DNA from: Bacillus sp. FJAT-45037
Lineage (GTDB): Bacteria; Bacillota; Bacilli; Bacillales; Bacillaceae_D
Length of the DNA stretch: 64,000 nt
Assembly (NCBI RefSeq): GCF_002797325.1
Contig: NZ_KZ454938.1
Span: forward strand, 2,740,267 to 2,804,266
Direction: 5' to 3'
Shown: in pieces, positions 15,632-23,878 of the stretch
How the letters are laid out: the number at the start of each line of letters is the position of its first letter
How positions within the stretch are numbered: position 1 is the stretch's first letter
Made by a program: the position numbers and the translations under genes
The notes under the pieces: model-generated
Database searches by the model: none
The model's input: the letters and a program-made list of their open reading frames with translations, nothing else
Told to the model about the DNA's origin: nothing

Positions 15632-15727
15632 TTATTTATCACCGAGAAATGATAACCCGTCTATAAAGAATCGACTAAAGAAAATATAGATAATCAGTAC
15701 TGTTAATGTGAAAACCATCGGATATGT
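15632..15727 (-). pseudogene. C-terminal fragment of a membrane permease-like protein
   Basis: The frame reads TYPMVFTLTVLIIYIFFSRF then FIDGLSFLGDK and TAA. A hydrophobic helix followed by (F/Y)F-x-(K/D)-G-L is typical of the last helix of MalG-type ABC sugar permeases, which makes that the best guess. It directly abuts a family-2 repeat at 15729 and is followed by its terminator, so only the 3' end of the old gene remains. Confidence 0.45.
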
Positions 15728-15728
15728 C

Positions 15729-15780
15729 GGTCCCTGTCCCCCGTTTAAAAGAAGTATTAACGAAGAAGGGGGCTGACACG
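15729..15780. repeat. family-2 repeat
   Basis: GGTCCCTGTCCCCCG ... AGTATTAACGAAGAAGGGGGCTGACAC has the same length and ends as the other copies. It lies about 50 bases past the 3' end of the DUF1028 gene. Confidence 0.65.
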
Positions 15781-15826
15781 GATACTCATATATGAAGACC
15801 TAAGATTGGCCGCACTGACAGGCACC

Positions 15827-16711
15827 TCATCTAGCAGCTTTCCCTTTCATAAACCGTAACACAGCGATATCTATTTTGTTATCCTCTCGATATTTGTCAT
15901 CGAAGTTTTCCTGTAAGTGGAAGGTTTTTAATGCTTCCTTTAATTCAATTGGATTATCTGTCGTCTCGAGCAATCCTAGTTTCTGTAAGGCTTCTTCCAC
16001 TTCAACGATGATTTCTCCTTCGATATCTACCAGTGCGGAGGCATCAGTTTTAGCTAAATACAGCATATGTAAGTCGTAAAGTCTTTTCAGTTCCTCAATC
16101 GGTTCTGGATGATCGTCCACCCTTAAGTCAAATTGTCGATCATTAAATCCACCATAACCACCCTTTTCCTTTACCACATAAAGGGCTGCAGATTGTCTTC
16201 CACGGGAATCTCCCCCTGCCTTTTCCCCTGCGTCAAGGGCCGCTACCAACCGTTCCGCTAAAGTCCCCTCCGCAGATTCAAACGTTTCTACCAATGCTTG
16301 AACCGTCGCTTCACTCACAAGAATATTTCCTTGAGCGGAGCAGTTTTTTCCGTATTGATGGCCAGCCCAGTCAAAGCATTCTTTCCCTGTAAAAGCAGCG
16401 ACACGGCCCTTGGCATCCATGACAGCAAATTGTCGTAACTCTCTGCCTTCGTCATTTTCTAAAAGAATTTCCACTACCTTTTCCGGATCATAACCTTCCT
16501 CTAGTAGCTGTAATCCCCTTGGACCAAAGCTTGTATTCGCCCATGACTGCGTGGCAATTGCCCCAACATTTGCCTTAGCCCATGGGACAACAGCACCTAC
16601 AGCTAAAAACTTCGACTGAACGGCAATACCTAATTCTCCTGTTTCAGGGTCACAGGCCACAATGGAATAGGTAGCCACAAGATTATCTTCCGTCATTTCT
16701 GATTTATTCAT
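15827..16711 (-). CDS. DUF1028 family protein (Ntn-hydrolase-like)
   Basis: A 294-residue cytosolic protein. The DUF1028 domain (about residues 10-220) has typical blocks: TYSIVACDPETGELGIAVQS, AVVPWAKANVGAIATQSWAN, and GDSRGRQSAAL, with a C-terminal extension of about 70 residues. The domain is thought to share the Ntn-hydrolase fold, but no activity is established for this family. The ribosome site GAGGAG is 8 bases from ATG. It is flanked by family-2 repeats on both sides (15729 and 16740), so it is an isolated gene in a rearranged stretch. Confidence 0.85.
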   Translation of the reverse strand: MNKSEMTEDNLVATYSIVACDPETGELGIAVQSKFLAVGAVVPWAKANVGAIATQSWANTSFGPRGLQLLEEGYDPEKVVEILLENDEGRELRQFAVMDAKGRVAAFTGKECFDWAGHQYGKNCSAQGNILVSEATVQALVETFESAEGTLAERLVAALDAGEKAGGDSRGRQSAALYVVKEKGGYGGFNDRQFDLRVDDHPEPIEELKRLYDLHMLYLAKTDASALVDIEGEIIVEVEEALQKLGLLETTDNPIELKEALKTFHLQENFDDKYREDNKIDIAVLRFMKGKAAR

Positions 16712-16739
16712 CGTAACAACTCCTCGTTATATTTATACT

Positions 16740-16791
16740 GGTGCCTGTCCCCCGTTCACATAAAGCATTAGCGCAATGGGAGTCTGACGCC
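16740..16791. repeat. family-2 repeat
   Basis: GGTGCCTGTCCCCCG ... AAAGCATTAGCGCAATGGGAGTCTGACGCC. It lies just upstream of the DUF1028 start and truncates a small open frame (16768-16878). Confidence 0.7.
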
Positions 16792-16878
16792 ATAGCCTAG
16801 TAGACCATCCAATAACTGTTCTATTTCCATCTTACCATATTCGGTAAAAGTGAGGTACTTTCCTACTAGTTTCAACAC
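16768..16878 (-). pseudogene. 5' gene fragment ending inside a family-2 repeat
   Basis: Behind a clear GGAGG, GTG at 16878 opens a 36-codon frame: MLKLVGKYLTFTEYGK, then MEIEQLLDGLLGYG. The last six residues (VRLPLR) and the stop are encoded by the repeat. A good ribosome site with a protein-like start that runs into a repeat suggests the repeat joined to the front of a gene and the rest was lost. The family is not recognised. Confidence 0.4.
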
Positions 16879-16922
16879 AATACCTCCAAGCTGACACTAA
16901 ATAAAACATTATATAACCTAAC

Positions 16923-16956
16923 CCAGTCATACTTAGCATGACTGGATTTTACTTTT
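16923..16956 (+). terminator. hairpin with T-rich tail
   Basis: A perfect 8-bp stem CCAGTCAT/ATGACTGG and 7-base loop, followed on the plus strand by ATTTTACTTTT. No plus-strand gene precedes it, so it may be an orphan or act as a leader hairpin for the minus strand. Confidence 0.45.
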
Positions 16957-17029
16957 CATCCCTTTTTGTATAGATGACTAATTTTTTGGAAATCCAATCT
17001 CAAACGACGGAAGTCCAGACGCCTACAAC

Positions 17030-17079
17030 GGTGCCAGTCCCCCACTCCATTAAAGCGTTTATCCAACAGGGGACTGGTA
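17030..17079. repeat. family-2 repeat (most palindromic copy)
   Basis: GGTGCCAGTCCCCC ... GGGGACTGGTAC forms 12 bp of nearly perfect inverted repeat around AAAGCGTTTATCC. It begins 9 bases past the end of the truncated ComM gene. Confidence 0.6.
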
Positions 17080-17087
17080 CTGCTCAT

Positions 17088-17709
17088 TTATTTCGCACTA
17101 CTACTTACACTACTATTATCCTTACTTCCTTCTCGCCTCAAGGTCATTGCTTCCCAAATGGATTCATCGGTGATGTGATCACTTCCGGCTAAATCAGAGA
17201 TCGTTCGGACGATGCGGATGACTTTAAGCTGGACTCGGTTGCTCCACTGTTGTTTTGTTGCGAGTTGCGTTAGCATCTTTTGTTGCGCGCGAGTGAGCGG
17301 ACTCGTTCTTTGCAGTAGTTCATACGGCACTTTCGCATTGCTCACTTCTCTTTGATAGCGTTCATGTTGTTTGCATCTTGCCACCTTCACTCGGGCTACT
17401 ATATCAGTTGAGGTCTCAATGCTTTTTTCTTCCTTATCAAGGTTCACAGGAGTCAATGTAAGGAGGAGATCCATTCGATCAAGCACCGGTCCGGATACAC
17501 GGTTGCGATAAGCTTGGATTTGTTTCAATGAGCAGGAGCAGTAACGTTGGTGAGAGCCGAAATAGCCACACGGACAAGGATTCATTGCGCCGATCATAAT
17601 AAGGGATGAGGGATAAGTGACTGTGGAGTGCACGCGACTGATTGTCACCCGCTCATTTTCAAGCGGTTGTCTGAGCATCTCCGTGGAGCTGAATAGATAA
17701 AAATTTAAA
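17088..17709 (-). pseudogene. 5'-truncated ComM/YifB (Mg-chelatase-like ATPase)
   Basis: ComM/YifB proteins are about 500-residue AAA+ ATPases, and in some species they are hexameric helicases for DNA integration in transformation. Here only the C-terminal part remains, beginning around SSTEMLRQPLENERVTISR. It keeps MIGAMNPCPCGYFG, the Cys-rich HQRYCSCS and the VSGPVLDRMDLL arginine-finger region. Walker A and Walker B segments are missing. Upstream codons are AT-rich and unrelated to the family, marking a deletion junction near 17705. The C-terminus looks complete and is followed by a family-2 repeat. Confidence 0.85.
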
Positions 17710-17955
17710 AATATAGATTGAAGGTTATAAACCCTTCTACAATATAGCACTTCAACTTTGAACCCAACCAACTTGCATACTTAGGACTCTCATTTTCATT
17801 TATGTAAATTAAAAAATACCCACCACGTATTGTGATGAGCATTAGTTTAGGACCACTATTTTATTAAATACCTTTATTTTAATTTATAGCTGATAGATAA
17901 ACACAAATAGTAAAATTGTCGAGAATCCTATAATTGATCAACGTAGTTCAATTTT

Positions 17956-19359
17956 CACTAGTGTTGCATAAATAATGATTGAAAATTCAGTCTTTGTTTT
18001 TCTTCCCGTTTGAGCCAAAAAAGCTAGTACCCAAGCAAAGGTGGCTCTGTCCATTTGGAAAAATATTTACAATTAAACGCGAGTGACGACGACATGACTT
18101 GGTTTAAGGGACGGTTTTCCCTTTGATCTTTCGTTCCCAATAATGCGCTGATTTCCACAAAAGTGCCCGCAAGTACCTGGTGATCTGCAAGAGTGTTTTC
18201 TTACTATTTGTTTTGAGTTGAATCAGCACGTTCAAGCTAAAGGCAATGAGTGCAATGAATACTTGATTCTCGATAGCCTCTTCACTTTGACCATAGAATT
18301 TCTTGACCCTAAGGTGTTGTTTGATCCACTTAAAGAACAATTCAATCGCCCAGCGTGATCGATACATCTCTGAAATTTCTTCTGCGCTCACATCAAATCG
18401 GTTCGTGATCAGTTTTAGTTCATTGCCTTTTGAATCGGCAACCTTCAAGAGACGAAAGACGTTTTCTGCCCGATTTTGAGTGGTTCCAATCAAGACCATT
18501 TGATCCGTGTGTACATTGGTTTCAGGCGGTAGTTCGAATTCATCAACCACATGTACAACGGCATTTTTACGTAGTCTAGAGAGGAAAAAATACCCCTCAT
18601 CTGTCATTCGATCAAACCGTTCATAATCGAGATAACCGCGATCAAACACATACATGCATTCTTTGTCATCCACCATCACTTCTAGTTAGTTACGGTCATG
18701 TTCTTTAGCTGGTGTCAGCACAGCCTTTTCTGGATAAGAAGATCCTTCTTTCATGAATACAAGGCGTAAATGTAGCTTTACTCCTGCCTTCGTTTGGCGG
18801 AATTTCGCCCATTTATGATTGGTCAGGTTCAACGGAAGTGTACTTGAGTCAATCACCTTTAATGGCATACTCCGTTTCTTTCCCGTGGTTTGATCCTGAA
18901 TTTGAGTGACTAAATCAAGGAACAACCTATGAAAAATCTCTGGGTTCATCCCATTTAACCGTCTTGATAACTGAGAGACACTGATAGACTCTAAGTTAAC
19001 CCCACCTTGAAGGTCCTCTTCGAGAAGAAAATCAACCAAGGCATGTAAACTTTCAACTTCTTCAAGCTGTGCGTACAGCAACAATTTCAGAAAAGATTCT
19101 GTCGTTAATTTCTTTGTATAATAATCTAAATGTAACGTTTTCACTAGTTCTTCAAATAATCGAAGATTTATTGGTGAAAACCATTGTCCAAATGAAGTTT
19201 TTCGTGTAATCTTGTCCATGAGTTGGTCCTTTATTTTTGGATTTGGACAGGTTACCACCTAACAAATCCATTATAAAGGACTTTTTCTTTGCTTAAAACG
19301 AAATAACCGAAGATTTTGAGTCTTTTTAATATTGTGAACTAATTAATGCAACACTAGTG
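17956..19359 (-). mobile_element. IS4-family-like insertion sequence (1404 bp), inactive
   Basis: The element is bounded by inverted ends (CACTAGTGTTGCATAAAT on the left; CACTAGTGTTGCATTAAT read inward from the right) and by a perfect 9-bp target duplication, TTCAATTTT at 17947-17955 and 19360-19368. It carries one transposase gene broken by a stop codon. The insertion lies at the extreme 3' end of the membrane-protein gene on its right. IS4-type elements in bacilli with this size and duplication are known; the exact name would need a search. The 17772-17946 flank holds no gene. Confidence 0.88.
18104..19258 (-). pseudogene. IS4-family transposase split by a nonsense codon
   Basis: Two open frames (18686-19258 and 18104-18679) are in the same reading frame and separated only by TAA at 18686-18688 plus two codons, so one base change (for example CAA to TAA) inactivated a roughly 384-residue transposase. 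The DDE residues are visible: Asp in KVIDSSTLPL, Asp in VFDRGYLDYERF, and Glu in the YRSRWAIELFFKW (YREK-like) motif. Without readthrough the N-terminal piece lacks the last two catalytic residues. An intact copy elsewhere could still mobilise it. Confidence 0.88.
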
Positions 19360-19790
19360 TTCAATTTTATAATATCCTCTTTTGTCTTCCCCATATACCT
19401 TATAAAATGTATCCCCCAAGATATAGCTTTTAACAGGGATATAAAAAGTAAAGAAAAAGAAAAAAGCCAAAGGGGTTGGTCAATATTGTTTATATATATT
19501 CCACCAGATAAAATAGTTAAGGTTTCAATAAATTTCGTGAAAATACCGATATGAAACAGTTTAAAATACTTTAAATTAGCAAAATGTACCCCGCTCAAAA
19601 CAATCACTATAATAAAGAAAAAAATCGCAATTCCCCATATATGAAACCAATTAATAATACTATCTACCCAAGCAGTACCAAACAGACTAGTTATTCCAAA
19701 AAACAACAAAAATAAATATACCAGAGCTAAAAGGCCACCAAAAAAAGCTGTTGTAATCGTTAATATTTTCATAATAGTTACTTCCCCCAA
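19326..19790 (-). CDS. four-helix membrane protein, C-terminus altered by IS insertion
   Basis: A protein of about 148-154 residues with four predicted transmembrane helices and no recognised family. The start is ATG at 19790 or, more likely, the internal ATG that begins MKILTITTAF. The IS element entered six codons before the original end: removing it and one target copy restores KEDIIKLNYVDQL and TAG (17928-17930), whereas the present gene ends KEDIIKLNTSVALISSQY inside the IS. The protein core is untouched. It starts one base after the stop of the CoiA-like gene, so the two form an operon. Confidence 0.75.
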   Translation of the reverse strand: MGEVTIMKILTITTAFFGGLLALVYLFLLFFGITSLFGTAWVDSIINWFHIWGIAIFFFIIVIVLSGVHFANLKYFKLFHIGIFTKFIETLTILSGGIYINNIDQPLWLFSFSLLFISLLKAISWGIHFIRYMGKTKEDIIKLNTSVALISSQY

Positions 19791-19791
19791 A

Positions 19792-21414
19792 TTATTCTTG
19801 AATGATTAGTTCAATCTTTTTCTTTAATTCTGTTTTTACCGTTTTCTCATAAAACTCAAAGAAGTGTTTAATTGTATACTTGACAAGCTTATCATTTTGA
19901 TTGAAAGTAATGCCTTCACTTTTCATTTGACTGATAATCTTCTGTAACGAAATAATGAGAGTATCAACTGATTGATTTTCATTTATCCACTTCAAGATGA
20001 CCATCCGCCAAGCCTTGTTGTCACCATTGATATAGAGTTCACCTATAATAGGTTGAGATAACAGCAAGTCTCGAACCTTTTCTTTTTTCTTTTTATCTAT
20101 GCTATCTCCCGTTTTCTCATAGTTAGTTACTGAAGGGTTTTCTTGATAGGTGTAATTGCTATACTGGGAGTTCCTTCGTGACCGTTGGTTCCAGTATTCA
20201 GGATGCACTTCAATAGGTCTTAACGCTGCTCTTCTAGCCCTTTCCTTCATTTCTCTTTCAACTTGTTCGTCCTCCAGGTCTTTAACCTGCTGTCTTATCT
20301 TTTGCATTTCTGCTACTTCGGCCTTTAATCGAACCCTTTGCTTTTCGTTCTCTTGCTTGATCCTTTCTTCCTCTGCTCGAATTCTTTCCTCCTCTTCTCT
20401 CACCCACTGTTGTTCTAACTCCAACTTTTGTTTCCTTTCAATTAGTGCTTTTAAGAATTCAGTTCTCCTATCATCCTCATTCTCTTTTGAAAGTACAAAA
20501 TGGTTGTGATCAGCATTCATCGCTAATGCTTGAGCCAATGGAATTTTAGAGGATGACAGTTTATAAAAAGTAATATTCCGATCATGTTGTGCTGTTGGTA
20601 TGAAGCGAAAGATCGTGCATAGCCTATTAAATACATCTACATAAGCTATATTTCTGGTATTAAACTCTTTCATAGTAGCCCCTGTATCTTTTATGAAAAA
20701 GTCTAATAATTCACCTTGCACATTTTCGTCAAGAAATGTATCCCACTGGTAATCTTCTTGTTCTTTAACAGTTACATAAGTTTCTGCAGTAAGTAAGGTT
20801 CCTTTATTCGTCTCTTTTAAAAAGGAAAGCCAACTATAGTCTACAAATGAAAAGAATTTAAAGCCTTCTTCTTTATAAGTTTTCATTCTTTTAGACAAAT
20901 GACGAGCGTAGTTGCCTGAAGTTAATCCTTGGTCAATTGCCGTAAAATAATCAATTGCCCAGCGTTCATCAGAATCGGGAAACTTTATAATAAAATCCGG
21001 TATAAACGAGAGCTTCTTTTTGTAATGATAACCTCTCTCGATCTCCACATTGTAGGGCTTCAGCTCTCCTACCAAAATTTCACGAAAAATAGTTAGACCG
21101 ACATTTTTCTTCGATTTATCCTCTAATTTGGAAACATGTTTTTCATAAGTCCTTGTGTTTTCAGAGTAAGAGCATTCGCTCTCGTCATTATGCCGAAAAT
21201 AAAAAGGTCTGCCTTCATCTTTAGTTAAATTCATATTAACTGGCTTACTACAGCATAAGCAGGTAAATGCACTCTTCCTTGAAAAAACACGATAGTTATC
21301 TTCGAACCAACGTTTAACTTCAGAACGTGTTAAATTTTTTTGTTCTAGTTCTCTTCTTTTCATTTCAATGTTAAAGACTGAATTATGTAGGTGGGCCGAA
21401 TCCAAGCAACACAC
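19792..21414 (-). CDS. CoiA-like protein (zinc finger, nuclease-like core, coiled coil)
   Basis: A 540-residue protein. Residues about 45-90 carry the CoiA-type Cys/His cluster: CLCCSKP, then GRPFYFRHND and ECSY. Residues about 125-160 (FIPDFIIKFPDS, then WAIDYFTA) resemble the Asp...(E/D)-x-x core of the CoiA nuclease-like domain. Residues about 320-400 are a strongly charged coiled coil, and the C-terminal 100 residues are helical. CoiA proteins act in natural competence, but this one is much longer than the typical 330-400 residues and has a membrane-protein partner. A GTG start at 21414 sits close to AAGGG; an internal ATG (residue 18) is an alternative. Assignment rests on motifs only. 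Confidence 0.6.
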   Translation of the reverse strand: MCCLDSAHLHNSVFNIEMKRRELEQKNLTRSEVKRWFEDNYRVFSRKSAFTCLCCSKPVNMNLTKDEGRPFYFRHNDESECSYSENTRTYEKHVSKLEDKSKKNVGLTIFREILVGELKPYNVEIERGYHYKKKLSFIPDFIIKFPDSDERWAIDYFTAIDQGLTSGNYARHLSKRMKTYKEEGFKFFSFVDYSWLSFLKETNKGTLLTAETYVTVKEQEDYQWDTFLDENVQGELLDFFIKDTGATMKEFNTRNIAYVDVFNRLCTIFRFIPTAQHDRNITFYKLSSSKIPLAQALAMNADHNHFVLSKENEDDRRTEFLKALIERKQKLELEQQWVREEEERIRAEEERIKQENEKQRVRLKAEVAEMQKIRQQVKDLEDEQVEREMKERARRAALRPIEVHPEYWNQRSRRNSQYSNYTYQENPSVTNYEKTGDSIDKKKKEKVRDLLLSQPIIGELYINGDNKAWRMVILKWINENQSVDTLIISLQKIISQMKSEGITFNQNDKLVKYTIKHFFEFYEKTVKTELKKKIELIIQE

Positions 21415-21503
21415 ATCCCTTCTACTTTAATAGTTTCCGAGACTATTATATCATTTAATAAGTATTATTTTACCATATATTCATTTATACCAATGCTTTA
21501 TAA

Positions 21504-21547
21504 CTGTGCCTGACACTCGTAGAAAGAGTTAATGATTAACATAGTCC
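21504..21547. repeat. partial family-2-like repeat
   Basis: GTGCCTGACACTCG ... AGTTAATGATTAACATAGTCCC keeps the outer motif and spacing loosely. It lies between divergent genes. Confidence 0.3.
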
Positions 21548-21607
21548 CACGACAAATTTTTCATCTTCAATTATGATAGTAATAAATGAAATAATTGAAG
21601 GAGTTAT

Positions 21608-22480
21608 ATGAATAGATATCTAGTAAGCTTGATTATCATTCTAGTTGCTTTACTTTCCGTCCCGCATGAGGCAGATGCTAGAGGTTCGATCATTGATGTG
21701 TTTTTAGATGGCAAGAAGCTTCATTTTACAAATAATCCTGTAATTGAAAACGGGACAACTCTAGTCGAAATACGCTCCATCTTTACTGCACTAGACATGA
21801 ACTTAAAGTACGATTCAACGACTAAAACCATTGCAGGGGAAAATGAGGACATCTCATTATTTCTTCAGCTTAACAATCGTTATGCGTACGTTAACTTTCA
21901 TAAACATGCACTCACTCGTCCTGCCTACGCAACAAACGGTCGAACCATCGTGCCTCTTCGCTTTATTAGTGAAGCAACTGGAGCGAATGTGAAGTGGGAG
22001 CAAGCAACGAACTCTATTTATATCAATACCGAAAATGCTACAAGGAATATTCCATCATCTAAGTATAAGGTTACAGGGGATATTCTTAACATGAATTTCA
22101 CAGAAGTAGAGATCTTCCTATTGACCAATGAAGAACGTCATCGCCAAGGTGTTGCCCCTTTCCGACTTGATGTGAACATGAGTCAAGTGGCTCGCATAAA
22201 GTCAAAAGACATGCACGATCAGCAATATTTTAGCCACACCTCTCCAACGCACGGTTCACCGTTTGAGATGATGAGAAATCATGGTATAACTTACTATTCT
22301 CGCATGGGCGAAAATATTGCAGCAGGACAACACTCTGCACAACATGTCACCACATCTTGGATTAACAGCCCAGGTCATCACCACAACATGATCTCAACAA
22401 CCTTTGATAGCATCGGCATCGGATATCATCAAGGTTCGAGAGGGTATAACCGATACTATACGCAAATGTTTGGCGGATAA
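21608..22480 (+). CDS. secreted CAP-domain protein with copper-amine-oxidase-N stalk
   Basis: A 290-residue exported protein. Residues 1-24 are a signal peptide. Residues about 30-145 match the copper amine oxidase N-terminal-like stalk domain (VFLDGKKLHF, then NNPVIENGTTLVEIRSIF and GRTIVPLRFISEATGANVKW). Residues about 165-290 form a CAP/SCP domain (LTNEERHRQGVAPFRLD, then HTSPTHGSPFEMM, GENIAAGQ and WINSPGHHHNMI), with the conserved His and Glu residues. Similar two-domain proteins are found at the surface of bacilli; the CAP domain's function in bacteria is not settled. It stands alone. The ribosome site is GAAGGAG. A hairpin lies just downstream. Confidence 0.9.
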   Translation: MNRYLVSLIIILVALLSVPHEADARGSIIDVFLDGKKLHFTNNPVIENGTTLVEIRSIFTALDMNLKYDSTTKTIAGENEDISLFLQLNNRYAYVNFHKHALTRPAYATNGRTIVPLRFISEATGANVKWEQATNSIYINTENATRNIPSSKYKVTGDILNMNFTEVEIFLLTNEERHRQGVAPFRLDVNMSQVARIKSKDMHDQQYFSHTSPTHGSPFEMMRNHGITYYSRMGENIAAGQHSAQHVTTSWINSPGHHHNMISTTFDSIGIGYHQGSRGYNRYYTQMFGG

Positions 22481-22538
22481 GTGCCTTCGACCACTCTCAA
22501 ATTAAACGAATCACCGTACTAAAGTGACCAAATATAAA

Positions 22539-22575
22539 AATACTCCCGCTGAGCAATCTTACTCAGCGGGTATTC
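22539..22575. terminator. bidirectional hairpin between convergent genes
   Basis: CCGCTGAG/CTCAGCGG with outer AATAC/GTATT pairing and a 2-base bulge, T-rich on both sides. It separates the CAP gene from the minus-strand amidohydrolase. Confidence 0.65.
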
Positions 22576-22581
22576 TCTCAT

Positions 22582-22632
22582 TTATTTACTATAGTAATCT
22601 TAGCAAGCAAAGTCCTTCTCAATCATTCCATA
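22582..22632 (-). pseudogene. decayed second copy of the IEKDF tail
   Basis: Minus-strand codons read YGMIEKDFAC, stop, DYYSK, stop. They align codon by codon with YGIVEKDFVGYGYYSR at 13142-13219. It lies between a hairpin and a family-2 repeat and overlaps the last codons of the amidohydrolase frame. Confidence 0.45.
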
Positions 22633-23545
22633 ATCCATCACCTGTCCCCCGTTTAAGTACAGCATTAGCGCAGTGGGGTCTGACACCCGTACCTATTAAC
22701 TCTATAAAATTCTTCCCTAGAATAAATTCCTTATGTTCTTGAGGAATGTCTAAAGAATCAATCCAACTCTTTTTATCCGAGTAATCGTACTCATTAAACT
22801 TTTTCATCCCATATGGTCCATCGCAACCAAACAATACTTTTCGATATCCAAGTGCCTGAACTACATTTCTTACGATAGAAGGGGTAAGGTAATCACTTGA
22901 TGTGTCCACGTAGACATTGGGTTTTTCCTTTGCATATTGCCACAGGCTTTTCCAAAAAGGAACTCCTGCATGAGCATAAATAACTTTGAGGTTGGGATAT
23001 TTGTCAGGTAAGTATTTGTAGGATTCTGGTTCTGAAGATAGATGAATAATCATTGGGATGTCTCTGTTTTGGCATAAGGCTCCAATGGAATCAAGTTCTT
23101 TAATACTATACTTATGCATAAATGGATGGGCTTTTACTCCAATAAAACCAGGTAGGTTAAGGTATGTCTCTAACGTCTCCACAGATTCTGGAATAGTTGG
23201 GTTAACGGCAGCCCAGCCCAGAAAACGATCAGGATAGCGTTTTATAGCATTTGCTACAATGTCATTATCTGGCTCGGTAAAAATCTTATAACTTCCATTG
23301 ACTTTAAAGTAACCATCTTTAACTAATCCGTCATAAATCTTAAGACCTATTTTGGGGAACTTCATGATTAAAAAGCGGAATAAGCGGTGTAGGTTATCCT
23401 GGTATGTACTTTCTTTTTCATACATGGTTTCATTAAAGGGTGGAATTAATGCGGTTTTCTCAACATTGTTTTTATCCATCTCTTCAATCATTTTTTCTAG
23501 CTCTAACATCGTTTCATCAACATGGAAATGGCAATCAATAATCAT
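22619..23545 (-). CDS. amidohydrolase family protein (COG2159-like)
   Basis: A protein of about 308 residues with a TIM-barrel metal-dependent hydrolase pattern: the HxH pair in IIDCHFHVDE, Lys in FIGVKAHP, His in IIHLSSEPE, His in VIYAHAGV, and Asp in LFGCDGPYG. Substrate unknown; relatives include decarboxylases and hydrolases of aromatic acids. I start at ATG 23545 because the HxH motif follows at once and an AAAGGATGG lies upstream. The last roughly 19 residues (from VRPHCANAVLKRGTG) are encoded by a family-2 repeat, so the natural C-terminus was replaced after ILGKNFIELIG. The core domain appears complete. Confidence 0.8.
   Translation of the reverse strand: MIIDCHFHVDETMLELEKMIEEMDKNNVEKTALIPPFNETMYEKESTYQDNLHRLFRFLIMKFPKIGLKIYDGLVKDGYFKVNGSYKIFTEPDNDIVANAIKRYPDRFLGWAAVNPTIPESVETLETYLNLPGFIGVKAHPFMHKYSIKELDSIGALCQNRDIPMIIHLSSEPESYKYLPDKYPNLKVIYAHAGVPFWKSLWQYAKEKPNVYVDTSSDYLTPSIVRNVVQALGYRKVLFGCDGPYGMKKFNEYDYSDKKSWIDSLDIPQEHKEFILGKNFIELIGTGVRPHCANAVLKRGTGDGLWND
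22639..22688. repeat. family-2 repeat (near-consensus copy)
   Basis: CACCTGTCCCCCG ... TACAGCATTAGCGCAGTGGGGTCTGACACC. It is almost identical to copies at 13231 and 27517. It encodes the C-terminal tail of the amidohydrolase. Confidence 0.8.
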
Positions 23546-23727
23546 TTGTAATTTCAGCCATCCTTTCTTATTAAGATTAAAAGCTGAAAATTGAATATAT
23601 AGAATCATATGAACGTTATCACATTCCTATTCAAGTTACCACAAACCGGATTAGGGTTAATTAAAAAATTGTCATTAGTTTGACGCACCGTACAACAATG
23701 TTATTCAATAGAAAATGATATTGCACA

Positions 23728-23766
23728 CTGCACCACTTTTGTGAGCGCAGTAGCGGTCTGACACCC
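23728..23766. repeat. partial family-2 repeat
   Basis: CTGCACCACTTTTGTGAGCGCAGTAGCGGTCTGACACC keeps the right half (GCGCAGT ... GGTCTGACACC). The region 23609-23878 holds this, a terminator at 23793, and a short GGCACC-containing piece at 23866; no gene. Confidence 0.45.
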
Positions 23767-23792
23767 ATACCGGCATATCTCTGACGGAAAAC

Positions 23793-23822
23793 GAGCAGCT
23801 GTCTTTTCATCGACAGCTGCTC
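23793..23822 (-). terminator. terminator of the aldehyde dehydrogenase operon
   Basis: A perfect 11-bp stem GAGCAGCTGTC/GACAGCTGCTC with an 8-base loop, about 55 bases past the DUF779 stop. T-richness on the minus side is modest (GTTTTCC). Confidence 0.6.
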
Positions 23823-23878
23823 TGATTTGGTACTATGTGCGAAATTAAGATTTTTCTGGGAGCGACAGGCACCGCATG

